Notes under the pieces: model-generated
Seen by the model: only the letters and a program-made list of their open reading frames with translations
Databases searched by the model: none
What the model was told of the DNA's origin: nothing
NCBI RefSeq assembly: GCF_037975245.1
Contig: NC_092563.1
Location: 2,385,001-2,449,000, forward strand
Direction of reading: 5' to 3'
DNA from: Apostichopus japonicus
Lineage: Eukaryota; Echinodermata; Holothuroidea; Aspidochirotida; Stichopodidae
DNA length: 64,000 nt
Shown here: positions 59,160 to 64,000 of the stretch, one piece after another
Numbering within the stretch: the stretch's first letter is position 1
Layout: the number at the start of each line of letters is the position of its first letter
Made by a program: the position numbers and the translations under genes

Positions 59160-62100
59160 GTGAGTCTATGCAACCTGTGGCAGAATAAAAGGAAAAGATT
59201 CTTTAAGAGAGGAGGAGGAGGAGGAGGGACAGGCTTGTAGGTGTTAATGGTATAGTTGAATGGCTATTCTATTAAAGAGAAGATTACCCTGCCATGTTTG
59301 CTCTTAGGATTGGATATATGAAGGAGTGGTTTGAGTGGCAGGATTAAGAGGCTTGTATACCTGTATATATTTATGATATTATATATTGGTAAGACAGTCA
59401 GGGTACTTTTGCAAGCAGTGTTGTGAGAACATACTTTTGAGTATCAAGAGGAAAGAATTTTATTTACATTAGTCTGAAATGTAGAACTTTTACTGATATC
59501 TCCCGCACTTACATATCTCTGCACTGCAAACACACTCTAATGACTAAACCAGTAGATGCCTTTGAATCATGCAAGTGAAGCAAATTTTGATTAGAGGGCA
59601 AGGGTGACCTCTGTGAACCCCTTCCAGGTGAGATATAGCAACTTTCTGTTTATGTATGGACAACTGAAAAATGGGTGGAAGGGGGGTTGTAGGGGAATTA
59701 TGGTACGGTACCTTAGGGGGTCCCAGGGGGTGTTACTCAGGCATTGATTGTGGGTGACACTAATTGAGAGCTTATTAAGCATTTTGTAATTTTACAGAAA
59801 AATCTTGAACTGTATTAATTGTTAAAACTCTTAAAACTGATTTATTTATCAAAGCGAGGATAATATAGATCAAACTTGATTTAAAATAAAGATCAAAGCT
59901 GTTATTTCAGTTTTTCGATCCAATTGAGACTGGGAGAATAAAGACATGAAATAAACACACGGCGCAAATGAAACGACACAAAAGAAGAAGAGACATGGTG
60001 CAACATATGTAGTTTGTCAAATGCTTTCACCATTTTGTGCTCATTTTTCTCGAAAAACCCCTCCCTCCCCCTCCCCATCAATGCACTCCCCCCTCCCCCA
60101 CTTTTCAAGCGGCACATTACATAAAAATTGTGCCGTAGGATTCGTATCCATTCATTATTGTCTAGTATGCTTCTTACATAAACCTATAGAATATTCCCTT
60201 GTTCCCCCTCTGTTGATCCCTCCCACTCCCCCCCCCCCCTCTTCTCCGATCTCCATCCCTATGTTAATTGTAACTTGGCTTTCAAAGCACTTCCACTAAA
60301 AGTTTGATGTGAAAACCCGGTCAGTCTTCAAGAGTTTTAATCTCAGTCGAGTCATACAAAAGTCATCAGAGATGATAGCTTTGCGACGTCTTCTCCTCAT
60401 CTACTCCAATATGTCATTGATCTTCAAGGTTATATATATCTCTAATGCCTTCAAGGATTGGCCTGTTACCGGAAAAGGGCAGATTAGACGCGAGTCTTGC
60501 TGTTGTACATCTTGCGACCAATATCTGTTATTTTGATAATGTACAATCAACATTTTGAATGTTTTTTCAAACCCTTGAGCGGCGTTCTTGTGTGTAAGAT
60601 ATTAAAAATGAAATACCACTTCCTTTGAGAAGTGTCTTGAATATCCTTTAGTCTTGATGACCATTTTTTGCAACTTTCAGTCGTAGTAGCAGCAGCTTAC
60701 CCTGTACACCCGACCCTGGGCATCAGATTTGTACAAGTTTTCCATCATATTGACCCACTTCATGTCAAATGTTTTTACAAAAGTAACTGCTTTGTGCCTT
60801 CTGTCAGAAAGTATTTCCTTCCTAACATTTTTTTTTTTTTTTTAGGGGATGGGGGGAATGACTTGGAAATGAAAGTGTGATCACCTGACTGAAATCATTC
60901 TGTCTCCATCTTACAAAATTAACCCAGCCTCTTGATTCGAAATTTGATAGTGCTTTTTAAGCGTGATAAATATTGTCTGACCTTTGGCTACAAGTTCTCT
61001 TATTTTTTACCATCAACTGTTGCCAGACAGCCGTTAGTCTGCTTTCATGGTGAAATGTGTCCTTTATAAAGGATTATATCAGGCAGAATTATTTTAGTCT
61101 AATTATCTCGGTGCTAAATAATGTTTCTACCGGTGAGTCGATTCTCAAGATAATTTTACCTTTAGAATATGTTAAATGTTTGGATTGCTGCTTTAAAGGT
61201 AAATAACAAGGTTTGGTTCCTCTCTCATTAGTTAATATAAACGAAAGGGCACCCCTCGATGACATCAAACACCATTTGTCCTCGACAAATTTGTAATACA
61301 CCAGAACTTGTTATTTTTTAGTCGGTAAAAGTCTTGTGGTTTTTCGTTGTTTTGTTTCGCACCTGAGGAACTTACCTTAGGAATGGGTTCTTAGATTGTT
61401 GAAGTAGTTTAGTCACTTTCATTCGATGGGCTGCAATTGCTTTAAAGGTTAATTTCTCAACGGATAAAAGCGATGGAGAACTAAAACCTGGCCCGATAAC
61501 AGTCATATTTAATGGTCAACAGCAAAAAAAATTGTATTCCAAAATTCAGTTTGTGACCACAGTCAGTTTTCAAGAACTGTCAAAATCGTATCATAAAGTA
61601 GCAAATTTTATGTCAATATTTTCATAAAAATTTGGGTGAAAACAAGCCTATCATTGTTATTGGATAAATAGACTAAAACTATATATGGCCACAAGTCTAG
61701 GGGAACAGTACACACCACCATTTCTCCTTTGTAGTGATCTTTTGTGTAATGGTACAGGAAACTGGAGGTCAAATTACACCGTGTCATTTCATTTCCATTA
61801 AAAATATACATAATCATCGTCACCAGACGCGAAAAGAAAATTTCAATTTTTCTACAGCTCACCAGAATTTTTTTTTGACTAGAGATAAAATATTAGCATT
61901 GTTACTTTGTTGGCTATTTGGGGGTGTGTATATGTGTGGGTGTGTGTGTCTGTGATACATATGGTAGTTACCAGTGGCACAGGTGAATCTACAGATCAAA
62001 GTAGTGATTTCTGTGTCCTTCCTATACAGACAATCTTTACATTCCTCTCCATTGTGAGGCTGACCTTGCTCTGAGCTATTTTTATCTGTTAATTTCCATT

Positions 62101-62230
62101 GATCTATTTGGTATTAGAGATATATACAAATATTCTAGCCCAAGTATTAAAATAGATAACAATGCTAATAATTTTTTTTTTTTAACTTTTGAAATGGCAG
62201 ACAATGGTAAATTCTTTTTCTTTTCTTTTC

Positions 62231-62382
<152 letters not shown>

Positions 62383-62559
62383 CAATAGGAGAGTGGAAAT
62401 TTGACTCTAAGGCGAAAAAGTTGTTTCGCCTTACGTTTTTACTACCATTTCTAGGCATAATTTTCTCGTCGCAAATAGTCTTATCTTTTTCTCCACTGTC
62501 TAAAACTAGGGTTTGCTTAGTTTTAGGGTCAGAGGTTAGGGAGTTTATATATATTAGGG

Positions 62560-62562
<3 letters not shown>

Positions 62563-62615
<53 letters not shown>
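62563..62615 (+). repeat. (AT)n microsatellite
   Basis: About 26 AT units preceded by a duplicated TTAGGGAGTTTATATAT word (62538-62575). Confidence 0.95.
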
Positions 62616-62617
<2 letters not shown>

Positions 62618-62725
62618 AATAACGGAGAAACTGTTAAACAACTATGCTGCATTTAGAGAAAGGCTGGATCTCGAGTGAGATACAATAATTGAATTAGGTA
62701 AGTGATTGGAAGTAAAACAGCCAAT

Positions 62726-62727
<2 letters not shown>

Positions 62728-62781
<54 letters not shown>
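62728..62781 (+). repeat. (AT)n microsatellite
   Basis: About 26 AT units in otherwise featureless AT-rich DNA. Confidence 0.95.
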
Positions 62782-62783
<2 letters not shown>

Positions 62784-63527
62784 ATAATACTATAGAATGC
62801 CTTGTGGTTGTTACAGTGAGAATAGAAGGAAGTATATATCCTCAGTGAAAATAGGGGACAAGGTCGAAAGTTTTCAATGATTTAAAATAAACAGTGTGCA
62901 GTGAGTATTTGTGGGTTTTTCTTTAGGAATTAAAATAGAGCAAGGTTTCTCACAGTGTATAAAGCTATGAGGTAGCAGTTGAACAATATCCTGTTTTTTT
63001 TATCTTGCATTATTTCTTTTTATAGTTTAAGGTGATAAAGCTACTCTTAACTACTTGTCCCAAAAATATCAAAATCTGATAATCTACTCAAGGTGAATGG
63101 GAATATTTTGAGAAATTCAAAATTCAATCAACCTATGGTCTAAAATGCAGCTATTCAAGCTATTTAGGGTCTCCAAAATGTTTTGGAGGGTCACTGAAAC
63201 TTTGGGAGAAAAAGAAACATTGCCGATACTTGGAAAAAAAGGGTTCCAAAAAAACAAAACAAAAATAACACCATTTTGCAACTAAGCAGCCATAATTATG
63301 TAAACATTTCTCAAATGTGGAGGAGATTGGGGAAGGGGATACCGCCTCCTTGTAGGCTCCTTTCCCAGGCCATGTGCCACTGGAGGGAGGGTCACCAAGA
63401 TGCTCAGGGTGAAAATTCGTGTCACCAAGCAAAACAGTTTGAGGTTGAGGGGGTTGGAGGGAGTTTGGTAAAAGTAAAGCAGAGGCCAGAGGGGCATGGG
63501 AGAACATACCCCCTAAATAAATAAATA

Positions 63528-63765
63528 CGCTGCAGGGTAGGTAGGCTGGTAAGATACTCAATGCAAAAGCCTTATAGGACCACATATACGCTGCAGGGTA
63601 GTTCGGCTGGTAGGATGCTCAAGGCTTAGGCCTTATGTGTCCACATGTACGCTACAGGGTAGGTAGGCTCAAGGCTCAGCCTGGCCTTATGGGACCACGT
63701 ATACAATGCAGGGTAGGTCGGCTGGTAAGATGCTCAAGGCTGAGGCTTTATGTGTCCACATGTGT
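63528..63765 (+). repeat. ~66-bp tandem repeat, about 3.5 copies
   Basis: Each unit starts with GCTGCAGGGTAGGT or a variant. GGCTGGTAAGATGCTCAAGG, GCCTTATG and CCACATGTACG follow. Copies differ by several bases and one has an internal deletion (63661-63680). Confidence 0.9.
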
Positions 63766-64000
63766 GATGTGTGGATGGGATAGTGATCTTTCTGCAGGCT
63801 GGATTTGACCCCCAAGCTGCCACCTGTTGAGAATCCCATGTATTCAGTAGTATGCTACCCTATAATAGGATATATGGGTCTTGGGGATGTACTCCCTGTG
63901 AACTCTCCACTTGCAAACATGTATTGTCAATGTGTTATTCACATGTTCCCACGCTGTAAACGTTTGGGTTATCACTTATTGCTGGCCTGTAAATTCATCT

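Noticed and set aside
63160-63585. 141-codon minus-strand frame
   Set aside because: No domain, no splice support, composition like other chance frames; lies in the probable ZC3H3 intron.

Overview
The window is animal nuclear DNA. It has GT-AG introns, short exons, abundant microsatellites, and CR1-like and RTE-like non-LTR retrotransposon pieces, small hAT- and Mutator-like elements and a tRNA-derived SINE. The gene content (a PH-domain formin, a Tie-type receptor ectodomain and ZC3H3) together with the repeat style fits a marine invertebrate deuterostome. My best guess is an echinoderm, possibly a sea cucumber, but nothing in the window proves the species.

Layout. Positions 1-9681 hold no recognisable exon; this stretch has a degenerate AGGTCA-rich repeat array, a 50-bp perfect palindrome and two hAT-like MITEs. 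From 9682 to 27989 (+) lie 20 phase-consistent exons of a formin, PH(partial)-PH-FH1-FH2-PH, open at its 5' end. From 45211 down to about 32155 (-) lie 10 exons of a secreted or receptor-type protein. It has a signal peptide, novel Cys-rich N-terminal modules, two regions resembling the Ig domains of Tie receptors, and three EGF-like modules. Nine successive introns are phase 1. No fibronectin, transmembrane or kinase exon is visible, and the last recognised exon runs straight into a TAA that overlaps a splice donor. From 47589 to at least 59159 (+) lie seven exons of ZC3H3, a nuclear CCCH zinc-finger protein, open at its 3' end. The Tie-like and ZC3H3 genes are head to head, about 2.4 kb apart.

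The genes do not form a pathway: one acts on actin, one is extracellular and one acts in nuclear mRNA processing and export. The accessory DNA is the less ordinary part. It includes a Mutator-like MITE with an 11-bp target duplication that carries a telomere-like CCCTAA array, and a sequence that copies the 5' end of U2 snRNA next to a tRNA-derived SINE. It also has an RTE remnant bracketed by 60-bp direct repeats, and several long satellites that create false ORFs. Exon borders were derived by hand from splice consensus and reading-frame continuity; no alignment or transcript evidence was available.
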